From Bacillus cereus ATCC 14579 (GTDB taxonomy: Bacteria > Bacillota > Bacilli > Bacillales > Bacillaceae_G), in the NCBI RefSeq assembly GCF_000007825.1, contig NC_004722.1, positions 5,058,001-5,122,000 of the forward strand: DNA of 64,000 nucleotides. The letters run 5' to 3'. The position numbers were made by a program, and so were the translations under genes. The stretch's first letter is position 1, and every line of letters begins with the position of its first letter. The notes beneath the pieces are model-generated. The model was not told the origin of the DNA, did not search any database, and was given only the letters and a program-made list of their open reading frames with translations. Positions 8,556-16,623 of the stretch are shown here, piece after piece.

Positions 8556-10528
8556 CCTTCCGCTTTTAATTCTAATAGTAAATCTCTTAGTTCAGCTGCA
8601 CGCTCGAAGTCTAACGCTTTTGCTGCTTCTTTCATCTCTGCTTCCATCTTCGCAATTGTCTTTTCGCGCTCTTTTTTCGTCATTTTCTTAGCAGGAGTTG
8701 CTTCGTATGTTTCTATCTCTTCAGCAGCTGTCGTTGCACGGATAACATCACGAACGCCTTTTTGAATCGTTTTCGGCGTAATACCATGCTCTTCATTGTA
8801 AGCTTCTTGTATACTACGACGACGCTTCGTTTCTTCAATCGCAATTCCCATAGATTTCGTTATACGATCTGCATACATAATAACGCGGCCGTTTTCATTA
8901 CGCGCGGCACGACCGATTGTTTGAATTAATGAACGTTCTGAACGCAAGAACCCTTCCTTATCAGCATCTAAAATAGCTACAAGTGATACTTCCGGAATAT
9001 CTAATCCTTCTCGCAATAAGTTAATGCCGACAAGTACATCAAATTTACCGAGGCGAAGATCGCGGATAATTTCAATACGTTCTAACGTTTTAATTTCAGA
9101 GTGAAGATAGGTAACTTTAATTCCTACATCTTTTAAGTAATCCGTTAAATCCTCTGACATTTTCTTCGTTAAAGTCGTAATTAATACACGTTCATTTTTT
9201 GCAATACGATCTTGAATCTCTCCTAATAAATCGTCAATTTGCCCTTCAATTGGTCGTATATCAATTGGTGGATCTAAAAGCCCTGTTGGACGAATAATTT
9301 GTTCTATTACTTCTGGCGACTGCTCTAACTCATACGGTCCTGGCGTTGCTGAAACATAAATAACTTGATTCGTTTTCTCTTCAAACTCATCGAATGTGAG
9401 CGGTCTATTATCTAAAGCTGACGGCAGACGGAATCCATGATCCACAAGCACTTGCTTACGCGCTTGGTCCCCGTTATACATCGCTCTTACTTGCGGTACT
9501 GATACGTGCGATTCATCCATAACGATTAAGAAATCTTTCGGGAAATAGTCTAATAGCGTATACGGCGTTGCCCCCGCTGGACGAAGTGTTAAATGACGGG
9601 AGTAGTTTTCAATACCTGAACAAAATCCCATCTCGCGCATCATTTCTAAATCATAACGTGTACGCTGTTCTATACGCTGCGCTTCTAACAACTTGCCGTT
9701 TTCATTTAATTCCTTTAAACGCTCTTCTAATTCTTTTTCGATATTTTCAATAGCGACCTTCATCTTTTCTTCACGTGTAACGAAGTGAGATGCTGGGAAG
9801 ATTGCTACATGCTCACGTTCTGCTAATACTTCACCTGTTAACGCATTTACTTCACGAATACGATCTATTTCATCACCGAAAAATTCGATTCGAATACAAT
9901 GCTCATCAAGTGATGCCGGGAAGATTTCAACTACATCTCCTCGCACACGGAATGTACCACGCTTGAAATCAATATCATTACGTCCATACTGTACATCAAC
10001 AAGTTCACGAAGCAATTGATTACGGTCTTTTTCCATACCAACTCGAAGCGAAACAACTAGCTCGCGGTATTCTTCTGGAGAACCTAAGCCATATATACAA
10101 GAAACACTCGCAACAATAATTACATCGTCCCGTTCAAATAATGCAGACGTTGCCGAGTGACGCAATTTATCAATTTCATCATTAATCTGCGCATCTTTTT
10201 CAATAAACGTATCTGTTTGTGGTACATACGCTTCTGGCTGATAATAATCGTAGTAACTAACAAAATATTCAACTGCATTATTCGGGAAAAAGTCTTTCAA
10301 CTCACTATATAACTGCCCTGCTAACGTTTTATTATGAGCCATAACAAGTGTTGGCTTTTGCACTTCTTTAATGACATTTGAAATCGTAAATGTCTTACCC
10401 GTTCCTGTTGCTCCAAGCAACACTTGCTTTTTCTTTCCACTATTAATTCCCTCTACAAGCTTCTCTATAGCTACCGGCTGATCACCTTGCGGGGAATACG
10501 CTGAGACAATTTCAAATTGACGTTCCAA
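8552..10528 (-). CDS. uvrB: Excinuclease ABC subunit UvrB
   Basis: A 658-residue helicase-like damage-verification protein. Walker A GATGTGKTF lies near residue 40, followed by the beta-hairpin region YYDYYQPEAYVP used to probe damage, then DESH (motif II), SATPGP (III), the VI motif QTIGRAARN and a C-terminal UVR domain (DFERAAELRDLL) that binds UvrC. It is the first gene of the uvrB-uvrA operon. A LexA-type box 70 bp upstream implies induction by DNA damage. Confidence 0.97.
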   Translation of the reverse strand: MERQFEIVSAYSPQGDQPVAIEKLVEGINSGKKKQVLLGATGTGKTFTISNVIKEVQKPTLVMAHNKTLAGQLYSELKDFFPNNAVEYFVSYYDYYQPEAYVPQTDTFIEKDAQINDEIDKLRHSATSALFERDDVIIVASVSCIYGLGSPEEYRELVVSLRVGMEKDRNQLLRELVDVQYGRNDIDFKRGTFRVRGDVVEIFPASLDEHCIRIEFFGDEIDRIREVNALTGEVLAEREHVAIFPASHFVTREEKMKVAIENIEKELEERLKELNENGKLLEAQRIEQRTRYDLEMMREMGFCSGIENYSRHLTLRPAGATPYTLLDYFPKDFLIVMDESHVSVPQVRAMYNGDQARKQVLVDHGFRLPSALDNRPLTFDEFEEKTNQVIYVSATPGPYELEQSPEVIEQIIRPTGLLDPPIDIRPIEGQIDDLLGEIQDRIAKNERVLITTLTKKMSEDLTDYLKDVGIKVTYLHSEIKTLERIEIIRDLRLGKFDVLVGINLLREGLDIPEVSLVAILDADKEGFLRSERSLIQTIGRAARNENGRVIMYADRITKSMGIAIEETKRRRSIQEAYNEEHGITPKTIQKGVRDVIRATTAAEEIETYEATPAKKMTKKEREKTIAKMEAEMKEAAKALDFERAAELRDLLLELKAEG

Positions 10529-10599
10529 GAAAATCCGACCTCCTCATAAAAATCTGTATTATTATTTTACCACGAATACCTATAAAAAACCTAAAAAAA

Positions 10600-10613
10600 C
10601 GAACAGATATTCG
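10600..10613 (-). promoter_or_regulatory. LexA (DinR) box of uvrBA
   Basis: On the minus strand CGAATATCTGTTCG matches the Gram-positive SOS box GAAC-N4-GTTC with one mismatch (GAAT). It lies 72 bp upstream of the uvrB ATG, where B. subtilis uvrB also has a LexA site. Confidence 0.7.
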
Positions 10614-10644
10614 GTAAAGTTTTCGACAATATACACATAGAAAA

Positions 10645-10669
10645 AGGAAGGAGTAAATACTTCCTTCCT
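10645..10669 (-). terminator. Terminator after DUF4362 gene
   Basis: AGGAAGGAGT pairs with ACTTCCTTCCT (one bulge) around an AAAT loop; TTTTTC follows on the minus strand. It lies 9 bp after the stop at 10679. Confidence 0.65.
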
Positions 10670-10678
10670 CTACTAACT

Positions 10679-11110
10679 CTATTTTTTTGATACATATAAT
10701 AAGTCATATCCATTGCGTCCATCTTCATTCGTACAATCTGTTAACCGATAAGTACTTTCTGATTCGCGCTGCTCTTTAACAATACTTTTATAACTATCTT
10801 TATGTAATCCTTTATGGTCACCAGCAAACTTGTCTTGTCTACTATCTAACACATAAAGGATATCTTCCCCACTATGCTCTAACGTTTGAAAAACCGGGTC
10901 ACCTTCATCGGTATACTGTACAATTCTTATTTTATCAACTTCCCCTTGATCAACGTTCATAACGAACTGTTCGAATTTATCTAGATTGGAAGTTCCTACT
11001 CCCTTTACAATGACATCATTCTTCTTATCAATTGTAGTGCTAGATGGTGAACATGCTACTAAACTAAAGAGAAATAGACATATACAGCTGATTCTTTTTT
11101 CTATTGTCAT
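10679..11110 (-). CDS. DUF4362 lipoprotein
   Basis: A 143-residue protein with an N-terminal signal (basic KR followed by ISCICLFLFSLVAC) whose lipobox SLVAC places the lipid-modified cysteine at about residue 20. The mature part has the DUF4362 features: NLDKFEQFVMNVDQGEVDKIRIVQYTDEGDPVFQTLEHSG, then a C-terminal YRLTDC. The family is confined largely to Bacilli and has no known activity. It is expected on the outer face of the membrane after processing by Lgt (encoded in this window) and Lsp. It appears monocistronic. Confidence 0.72.
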   Translation of the reverse strand: MTIEKRISCICLFLFSLVACSPSSTTIDKKNDVIVKGVGTSNLDKFEQFVMNVDQGEVDKIRIVQYTDEGDPVFQTLEHSGEDILYVLDSRQDKFAGDHKGLHKDSYKSIVKEQRESESTYRLTDCTNEDGRNGYDLLYVSKK

Positions 11111-11138
11111 CCTCTCCTATAAAAATTATTTGTATACC

Positions 11139-11174
11139 AGAAAAGCTACTTTCAACTATGAAAGTAGCTTTTCT
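11139..11174 (-). terminator. Terminator of MerR/membrane protein operon
   Basis: AGAAAAGCTACTTTC and GAAAGTAGCTTTTCT form a perfect 15-bp stem with a 6-nt loop. The stem overlaps the last codons of the 11156-11776 gene. Confidence 0.75.
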
Positions 11175-11776
11175 TTTCCTTTCTCCTTCTTCGGAAAAAT
11201 CACATATGAAAATGAAATTGCTGTATCAACTAAAAATACAATCGCCCACACTTGGCTCACGCGACTTGCAGCTTTATTTAAAACGATTCCCGATTCTAAC
11301 CAATTACCCCATTGTTCAAATGGAATAAATCCATACGCGAAGAAAAAGAATATGTGCACACCAACGAATAAAACAAGATGTAATACCCAATTTTTTATTT
11401 CCTGCTTTGCATAGGCCATGCCTATTAATTCTACCTGTTCTTCAATAATAGGCGCCGGTTCATTACGCCATTTCGCAACTGATTTTTGTGCAAATATATC
11501 AAGCTTCTTCAAATCCTTTTTCCCGTAGAAAACTGCATACAATAAAATAATTACAGTAATAATTTGAAAGTTAGAGAACTTTCCTGTTTGATAATAGTCC
11601 ACTACTCCTAAAGTTAAAATAAACACTTCATTTACGAGGAGTACAATTCCCATAATAAAACTCGCCTTTTTCAAACGGAATCCGTAGCGAAGTAAAAAGA
11701 AACCGATAGCTGATAACCAAAATACAATTTCTGCCCCAATTAAAAAATACCAACGATATTCTGCGAGTATGCTCAT
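11156..11776 (-). CDS. Integral membrane protein of unknown function
   Basis: A 206-residue protein with about five hydrophobic helices (near residues 8-30, 38-60, 70-85, 133-155 and 178-198). A soluble loop around residues 85-125 contains KWRNEPAPIIEEQVELIG. I recognise no catalytic motif. Its start overlaps the end of the MerR gene by 4 bp, so it is almost certainly co-translated with that regulator. It may be the only target of the regulator, for example a small sensor or efflux-type membrane protein (inference). Confidence 0.7.
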   Translation of the reverse strand: MSILAEYRWYFLIGAEIVFWLSAIGFFLLRYGFRLKKASFIMGIVLLVNEVFILTLGVVDYYQTGKFSNFQIITVIILLYAVFYGKKDLKKLDIFAQKSVAKWRNEPAPIIEEQVELIGMAYAKQEIKNWVLHLVLFVGVHIFFFFAYGFIPFEQWGNWLESGIVLNKAASRVSQVWAIVFLVDTAISFSYVIFPKKEKGKEKLLS

Positions 11777-12528
11777 TTATCCTTCTCCCTTTCATCATAA
11801 ATACGAAAAGCCTCATCCATATACACTAAAAGTTCTTCTTCAATTGGATACATGCTCATTTTCTGTGAATCTTCCTTCGATTTTCTAACTTCCCATAACT
11901 TATCTAAAAACGCTTCATCACCATTGGCCATTTCTAAACACTTCTGCATTAATCTCTTCATTGCCCCTTGTACCTCATCACTAGCAGCTTCTTTACCGTC
12001 TTTCATAAAAGTGCGTAATTGCTTTAATAAATCTACCCATTCTAAAACATTCGGATCTTCCTTACTCATGTTTGGTAAATTATGAAGCAATTTTTGTTCT
12101 TCCTTTGAAAATACTTCATTTTGAAATATTTCACGTATACGAGGAGACTGCTTCGAAAGCTGAATCAGTTCAAACATAACTTTCCAATCGAGTTCTCCCT
12201 CCACATCTACCGAATAAACAACTGCTTGTAAAACACTCTCCATTCGATTAAATTTCTTTTGTTCTTCCTGTACAAACCGAAGTTGTTTTTCAAGCGAATT
12301 TTTTAAATCCAGCTCACCTTTTACTAACATATTCGCAGTTTCTTTTAATGAAAATCCCATTTCTTTTAAAAATAAAATTTGTTGCAAACGAATAACGTCA
12401 TTTTCACTATATAACCGATGTCCACCCTCTGTTTTTCCGCTCGGCTTTAATAAATCTATTTGATCATAATAACGTAGTGTACGTACTGTAACCCCTGTTT
12501 CTCTCGTCAATTCTTGTATTGAAATCAC
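11773..12528 (-). CDS. MerR-family transcriptional regulator with long effector domain
   Basis: About 251 residues. The N-terminus is a MerR winged helix (ISIQELTRETGVTVRTLRYYDQIDLLKPS), then a coiled-coil dimer helix (LEKQLRFVQEEQKKFNRMES), then a helical domain of about 150 residues resembling TipAS-type ligand-binding domains (AMKRLMQKCLEMANGDEAFLDKLWEVRKS). I prefer the GTG at 12528, which has AGGTGA 5 bases upstream; an in-frame ATG at 12534 and GTG at 12537 are alternatives. The promoter has the MerR-type 19-bp spacer with a central palindrome, indicating autoregulation. It forms an overlapping operon with the 11156-11776 membrane protein. Confidence 0.82.
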   Translation of the reverse strand: MISIQELTRETGVTVRTLRYYDQIDLLKPSGKTEGGHRLYSENDVIRLQQILFLKEMGFSLKETANMLVKGELDLKNSLEKQLRFVQEEQKKFNRMESVLQAVVYSVDVEGELDWKVMFELIQLSKQSPRIREIFQNEVFSKEEQKLLHNLPNMSKEDPNVLEWVDLLKQLRTFMKDGKEAASDEVQGAMKRLMQKCLEMANGDEAFLDKLWEVRKSKEDSQKMSMYPIEEELLVYMDEAFRIYDEREKDK

Positions 12529-12549
12529 TACCATCACCTCTTCCCTTTC

Positions 12550-12580
12550 ATTATAAAAGATGACGTTACGTAACTTTCAA
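12550..12580 (-). promoter_or_regulatory. MerR-type promoter/operator
   Basis: TTGAAA (12580-12575) and TATAAT (12555-12550) on the minus strand are separated by 19 bp, and the spacer contains the palindrome GTTACGTAAC. The long spacer with a central dyad is characteristic of promoters activated by DNA distortion by MerR proteins. Confidence 0.72.
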
Positions 12581-12601
12581 GCTTTTTGTAAAAAAAATAC
12601 A

Positions 12602-12636
12602 AAAAGCTGTTTATACAAAATGTATAAACAGCTTTT
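12602..12636 (-). terminator. Terminator after small membrane protein gene
   Basis: AAAAGCTGTTTATACA and TGTATAAACAGCTTTT form a perfect 16-bp stem with a 3-nt loop, beginning at the stop codon of the 12635-12862 gene and followed by U-rich sequence on the minus strand. Confidence 0.8.
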
Positions 12637-12862
12637 ATGGAAATAACCCCTTTTGTATGGCGCGCCCACAAAATAAAATAAGTGCTCCAACAACAACACT
12701 CGTTGCCGTTTTATGATAATGGGCTAATAATAATAAATAATACGATAAACCTACAGTACCAATCATAATACAAATACTCGGCACTGGATTACGAGAAAAG
12801 TTTTGCATTCCCCAAAGAAGCGAAAATATAGCTGTAGCGACACATAACACCGGTAATCCCAT
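12635..12862 (-). CDS. Small membrane protein of unknown function
   Basis: A 75-residue protein with two or three hydrophobic segments (LPVLCVATAIFSLLWGM, ICIMIGTVGLSYYLLLLAH, SVVVGALILFCGRAI). It is preceded by a GGGG-type ribosome binding site and ends in a strong terminator, which supports it as a real gene. It lies 147 bp downstream of the XRE regulator and probably shares its transcript. In Bacilli small XRE regulators are often followed by a two- or three-helix membrane protein; the function is not assigned. Confidence 0.6.
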   Translation of the reverse strand: MGLPVLCVATAIFSLLWGMQNFSRNPVPSICIMIGTVGLSYYLLLLAHYHKTATSVVVGALILFCGRAIQKGLFP

Positions 12863-13009
12863 CCCAGTTCCCCTTTTTCTATCTATTATTCCTTGTTGCT
12901 AACACGCTCGTTGATGCGATACTAATTAATAAATCAAAACCAATCCTTATATATTTAAACGTTTACTCTAATTGAAATCTCTCAAGCTTATCATTTATTT
13001 TCTTTCTCC

Positions 13010-13207
13010 TTACTCCAGCGTAAATATTTCCTCCACCTTCACTCCAAAATATTTGGCAATTTTTAAAGATAACTCTAGACTCGGATTGTAATGATGATTT
13101 TCAATCGCCACTATCGTCTGCCGCGTCACCTGCATCACCTTTGCCATTTCAACTTGTGTTATATGATTTTGCTTTCTTAACTCTTTTATTTTATTTTTCA
13201 CACCCAT
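13010..13207 (-). CDS. Small XRE-family regulator
   Basis: A 65-residue helix-turn-helix protein from the ATG at 13207 (MGVKNKIKELRKQN), with AAGGTGG upstream. The single HTH_3 domain occupies nearly the whole chain: ITQVEMAKVMQVTRQTIVAIENHHYNPSLELSLKIAKYFGVKVEEIF. This compact Cro/CI-like form is usually an autorepressor. Two copies of a TAAAGATATCTTTA palindrome flank its promoter and are the obvious binding sites. The gene downstream encodes a small membrane protein. Confidence 0.85.
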   Translation of the reverse strand: MGVKNKIKELRKQNHITQVEMAKVMQVTRQTIVAIENHHYNPSLELSLKIAKYFGVKVEEIFTLE

Positions 13208-13225
13208 AGGATCCACCTTCAAAAA

Positions 13226-13284
13226 TAAAGATATCTTTACTTAAATTATAAATATTTTCCAGTTATAAGTAAAGATATCTTTAC
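13226..13284 (-). promoter_or_regulatory. XRE promoter with twin palindromic operators
   Basis: Two perfect palindromes (13226-13239, TAAAGATATCTTTA; 13269-13284, GTAAAGATATCTTTAC) have centres 44 bp apart. Between them, on the minus strand, is a promoter: -35 TTTACT (13273-13268) formed by the edge of the upstream palindrome, a 17-bp spacer, and -10 TATAAT (13250-13245). The second palindrome covers the likely transcribed leader. Confidence 0.72.
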
Positions 13285-13345
13285 AAATTTTAGAAAAATG
13301 TTTCATTGAACATCTACTCTAACAAAGTACAAGAGTAATTCAATT

Positions 13346-13455
13346 TATATCAGCGATTTTCTAAATATATCAGTGCAACTTGAAATATATCGGCGATTTC
13401 CCAAATATATCAACGCAACTCCATTTATATCGGCGATTTTCCAAATATATCGACA
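13346..13455. repeat. 40-bp tandem repeat, about 2.8 copies (cluster A)
   Basis: Units beginning TATATCGGCGATTTTC start at 13346, 13386 and 13426, an exact 40-bp period. Each unit holds two TATATC elements, one followed by GGCGATTTTC and the other by a GACGCAACT-like half. The same unit recurs at 22237-22310 (opposite orientation) and, degenerate, at 49917-49972. It is intergenic, without coding potential. Confidence 0.75.
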
Positions 13456-13482
13456 TCCGTAGCGCTACTATAATCATAAGAA

Positions 13483-13516
13483 AAAGCTGTCCCCAAATAC
13501 CTTCGGGAACAGCTTT
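13483..13516 (-). terminator. Terminator of yeiH-like gene
   Basis: On the minus strand AAAGCTGTTCCC pairs with GGGGACAGCTTT and is followed by TTTTTC, 8 bp after the stop at 13525. Confidence 0.72.
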
Positions 13517-13524
13517 CTCCTCTA

Positions 13525-14547
13525 CTACATAAATCCTAACGCATATACAAGAACGTATCCAAGAACCGATAAGCAAACCGAGCCAATCAGCCCCGCCACA
13601 AATGCTTTACTTCCTAATTTACGGAACGTTTTAAACTCTACATTTAAACCGAGCCCTGCCATCGCCATTGCGATAAGCATGTAAGCAAGAACAACAATGT
13701 ATCCCGCAACAACTTCTGGAATAATCCCGAGCGAATGCACTGCACTCATCGCTAAGAACCCGAAAATGAACCATGGTATTGGAAGTTCGCGCCATGATCT
13801 TTTTCCCTCGCTACCTTCACTCTTACCAAACCATAATCCGATTAAAATCGCTACTGGTACAAGCATTGCAACGCGCGTTAGTTTCACGATAACTGCGATA
13901 TCTACAGCCGTGCTTCCTCCTGGCGCCGCAGCCGCAATTACGTGAGCAATTTCATGCAGTGTCGCCCCTGAGAACACTCCATATCCGTATGGAGATAGGC
14001 CAAGCACTGGATATAATAACGTATAAATAAGCGTAAATATTGTACCTAAAATTGCAATGATCGCCGCTCCAACTGCTGTTTCGTCATCTTTTGCTTTCAC
14101 TTGCGGTGCAATTGCCACAACCGCGGCCGCGCCGCAAATTGCCGTACCGCATGCTGTTAAAATCCCAAGTTTCTTTTCTACTTTAAATACTTTCGTTAGT
14201 CCGTATACAACAAAAATAGTAAATGTAATAACAACCGCCGCGATGACCAATACTTTCGGCCCCGCCTTCGCAATATCAACAAGATTTAATCGCATTCCAA
14301 GTAAGATGATCCCAAAGCGCAGTAACTTCTTGCTCGCAAAGTTCGTTCCTGCAATCGCATCATGAGGAACTCCAATTGCAGCGCGCCAAACCATCCCAAT
14401 TAGAATAGCAATTACTAATTGTCCCATAATATTTAAAAATGGAAGCTCTGCTAAATATTTCGCGGCAATTGCGATTAATAATGTAATCCCAATTCCTTGC
14501 GAAAATCCAAAGCCCTTCTTCTTTTGTATAACAAGTGTTTGTTCCAC
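13525..14547 (-). CDS. YeiH-family putative sulfate exporter
   Basis: About 340 residues and ten hydrophobic helices, matching the PF03601 (YeiH, UPF0324) membrane family. Characteristic sequences are GMRLNLVDIAKAG, CGTAICGAAAVVAIAPQVKAKDDETAVG and GATLHEIAHVIAAA. I chose the GTG at 14547 (VEQTLVIQKK), preceded by GGGGTGG, over an upstream ATG. The gene is divergent from a LysR regulator, the same pairing as yeiH/yeiE in enteric bacteria, so that regulator probably controls it. Family members are proposed to export sulfate or sulfite-related anions; the substrate is not proven. Confidence 0.82.
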   Translation of the reverse strand: MEQTLVIQKKKGFGFSQGIGITLLIAIAAKYLAELPFLNIMGQLVIAILIGMVWRAAIGVPHDAIAGTNFASKKLLRFGIILLGMRLNLVDIAKAGPKVLVIAAVVITFTIFVVYGLTKVFKVEKKLGILTACGTAICGAAAVVAIAPQVKAKDDETAVGAAIIAILGTIFTLIYTLLYPVLGLSPYGYGVFSGATLHEIAHVIAAAAPGGSTAVDIAVIVKLTRVAMLVPVAILIGLWFGKSEGSEGKRSWRELPIPWFIFGFLAMSAVHSLGIIPEVVAGYIVVLAYMLIAMAMAGLGLNVEFKTFRKLGSKAFVAGLIGSVCLSVLGYVLVYALGFM

Positions 14548-14699
14548 CTTGTACCACCCCAATAATCGTATTGGAACATGCATGTTCTTTCTACTTACAT
14601 TATAAGAGAGTTTCTATAATAAGTTTAATACCAATACCAAATCTCTATCATCAGAAATACTTATGATAAGATGAAAGAAAAACGAAAGGAGCTTTGCAA

Positions 14700-15593
14700 A
14701 TGAACGTAGACATTTTAAAAATTTTTGTTACTGTCGTTGAACAGAAACACTTCTCTCGTGCAGCGGAATTATTAAATCTTTCACAGCCTGGCGTAAGTAT
14801 GCATATACGCAACTTAGAAAACGAATTTGGAACTACACTCATTCAGCGATCTCCGAAACATGTCCAAGTCACGGAAGCTGGAAATATATTATATATTCAT
14901 GCAAAGCAAATGCTCTCTCTTTACGAAGATGCTAAGCAAGAAATTAATGAACTACATAACGTTGTAACAGGAACACTTCGCATCGGTGCTAGTTTTACAA
15001 TTGGCGAATACTTACTTCCAAAAATACTCGCTAACTATGCGAATGAAAATCCACGCGTCGAAGTGCATACCTTTATCTCAAATACAGAAGAAGTTTTGCA
15101 AAGTCTTCGCTCTAATCAAATTGATATCGGCTTAGTGGAAGGGCAAGTCGTATACGCTGATGTTAACGTTGAAACATTTATGCAAGATGAAATGAAGCTC
15201 GTCGTTCCGCCAAATCATCCACTACTCCGCACAAAGGAAATAAATGAAAGCACACTCCAAGATCAAGTATGGGTACTAAGAGAAAGTGGTTCTGGTACAC
15301 GCGCTTATAGTGACCGCTTTATTCATCAACACCATTTAAAAATGAAACGATTCTTTACATTCAGTAGTATCCAAAGTGTAAAGGAAGCTGTTAGTGCCGG
15401 TCTTGGCATCGCTATACTTTCTGATTGGACTGTACGGAAAGAGCTACTAGCAAAAGAACTATTCCACGTCGAAGTTCCAAATGAACAACTAATCCGTCCG
15501 TTTTCCATCGTACGCGGTAAATATTTCATTCCATCTAAAGCCATTCAAGTGTTCTTAAATCATGTAGATTCTTTTGCGAAAAAACAGAGTTGA
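14700..15593 (+). CDS. LysR-family regulator (YeiE/CysL type)
   Basis: About 297 residues from the ATG at 14700, with AAAGGAG 8 bases upstream; an in-frame TTG at 14694 is a poorer start. The N-terminal winged HTH is VDILKIFVTVVEQKHFSRAAELLNLSQPGVSMHIRNLENEFG. Residues from about 90 form the periplasmic-binding-like effector domain. It is divergently transcribed from the YeiH-like transporter with a 150-bp shared intergenic region holding the dyad CCAATACGATTATTGG upstream of the transporter start (14569-14584). That dyad is a candidate operator. CysL of B. subtilis, which controls sulfite reductase genes, is a possible relative. Confidence 0.85.
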   Translation: MNVDILKIFVTVVEQKHFSRAAELLNLSQPGVSMHIRNLENEFGTTLIQRSPKHVQVTEAGNILYIHAKQMLSLYEDAKQEINELHNVVTGTLRIGASFTIGEYLLPKILANYANENPRVEVHTFISNTEEVLQSLRSNQIDIGLVEGQVVYADVNVETFMQDEMKLVVPPNHPLLRTKEINESTLQDQVWVLRESGSGTRAYSDRFIHQHHLKMKRFFTFSSIQSVKEAVSAGLGIAILSDWTVRKELLAKELFHVEVPNEQLIRPFSIVRGKYFIPSKAIQVFLNHVDSFAKKQS

Positions 15594-15621
15594 CCCTCAC
15601 ATTAGTGTGAAGGTTTACAAT
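15590..15621 (+). promoter_or_regulatory. MerR-type promoter of 15645 gene
   Basis: TTGACC (15590-15595), a 20-bp spacer containing the dyad CCTCACA-TTAG-TGTGAAGG, then TACAAT (15616-15621). The -35 box overlaps the LysR stop codon. Confidence 0.75.
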
Positions 15622-15644
15622 ACATGTAGAAGGAGTGAAACGCA

Positions 15645-16013
15645 TTGCGAATTGGAGAATTATCAAAAGAAACTGGCGTTAGTGAAAGATCACTAAGACA
15701 TTACGAAGAAAAGGGCTTACTCCCTTCTAAGCGCCTCGCAAATGGTTACCGTGATTTTGATGAAAGTGCCATCGAAAAAGTGGAGCTTATTCAAATGTAC
15801 TTACAAATTGGCTTAAATTTAGAAGAGACGGCAAGGATGCTGCGCTGCCTTGAAATTGAACCGCACCTGTACGACAATCCGTGTAGCAGTATCCTTACGC
15901 TTTACGAAGATAAACTCAATGAAGTAACAAAGCAAATCACATTACTTTCCAACATCCAAGCGAATTTGCAAAAACACGTTTCACTCCTAAAACAAGCAAA
16001 AGAAAAGGAATGA
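15645..16013 (+). CDS. MerR-family regulator, short form
   Basis: A 122-residue protein starting at a TTG (15645) with AAGGAG 8 bases upstream. The MerR HTH is RIGELSKETGVSERSLRHYEEKGLLPSKRLANGYRDFDES, followed by a dimerisation helix ending LQKHVSLLKQAKEKE. It has only a Cys at about residue 66 and another at 79, so it could sense thiol-reactive or redox signals (inference). It is 4 bp from a flavin reductase gene, which is likely its target, and its own promoter has a MerR-type 20-bp spacer. Confidence 0.85.
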   Translation: MRIGELSKETGVSERSLRHYEEKGLLPSKRLANGYRDFDESAIEKVELIQMYLQIGLNLEETARMLRCLEIEPHLYDNPCSSILTLYEDKLNEVTKQITLLSNIQANLQKHVSLLKQAKEKE

Positions 16014-16017
16014 TTAC

Positions 16018-16563
16018 ATGTTTGTTATACATGGCAGTTCAAGACAAAACGGAAATACAGAAGCTTTAACACATATGATGATAGAGGACATTGAAACAGA
16101 ACAAATTTATTTGCGTGATCATACCGTCTATCCTATTACAGACCAACGTCATGATGCAGAAGGATTCCAATCCGTAAATGATGACTATGAGCAGTTAACC
16201 AAACGCATGCTAGAGCATGACACGATTATCTTTGCTACACCATTATATTGGTACGGAATGAGTGGACATATGAAAAACTTTGTTGATCGCTGGTCACAAA
16301 GCTTGCGCGATACATCTCTTCATTTCAAAGAAAAAATGAAAGGCAAAAAAATGTATGTTGTCATCGTTGGCGGGGATAATCCAAAGCTAAAAGCATTACC
16401 GCTTATTGCTCAATTCCAATATATCTTTGATTTTGTTGGTTCTTCATTTGAAGGTTATGTTATTGGAGATGCGAATGGACTGGATGAAATTAAAAACGAT
16501 GCTGAGGCGCTGGCAAAAGCACAATTGTATAATAATAAATTTAAAAATAGCGAACAGAAATAA
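16018..16563 (+). CDS. NAD(P)H-dependent FMN reductase / flavodoxin-like oxidoreductase
   Basis: A 181-residue flavodoxin-fold protein. It has the phosphate-binding start HGSSRQNGNTEALT, the PLYWYGMSGHMKNFVDRW motif of NADPH-dependent FMN reductases and quinone reductases (about residues 77-94), and a C-terminal GDANG loop. It likely reduces flavins, quinones or azo compounds using NAD(P)H in the cytoplasm. The start at 16018 follows the MerR stop by 4 bp, with AAAGGAATG overlapping. Co-transcription with a MerR regulator suggests induction by an electrophile or redox-active compound. Confidence 0.82.
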   Translation: MFVIHGSSRQNGNTEALTHMMIEDIETEQIYLRDHTVYPITDQRHDAEGFQSVNDDYEQLTKRMLEHDTIIFATPLYWYGMSGHMKNFVDRWSQSLRDTSLHFKEKMKGKKMYVVIVGGDNPKLKALPLIAQFQYIFDFVGSSFEGYVIGDANGLDEIKNDAEALAKAQLYNNKFKNSEQK

Positions 16564-16565
16564 GT

Positions 16566-16595
16566 TTGACAAACCCTTTTGTATGCGCATACAAT
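16566..16595 (+). promoter_or_regulatory. Promoter of ABC-F gene
   Basis: TTGACA (16566-16571), an 18-bp spacer and TACAAT (16590-16595), immediately after the reductase stop. It drives a leader of about 225 nt before the ABC-F start. Confidence 0.75.
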
Positions 16596-16623
16596 AAAAG
16601 TAATATTATGAAAGGAAGGTACT

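Noticed and set aside
11104..11414. Plus-strand frames opposite the 11156 membrane gene
   Set aside because: They are shadows of the minus-strand gene; no ribosome binding site and no recognisable protein.
13346..13455. CRISPR array from the 40-bp tandem repeat
   Set aside because: The unit repeats without unique spacers, only 2.8 copies are present and no cas genes are nearby.
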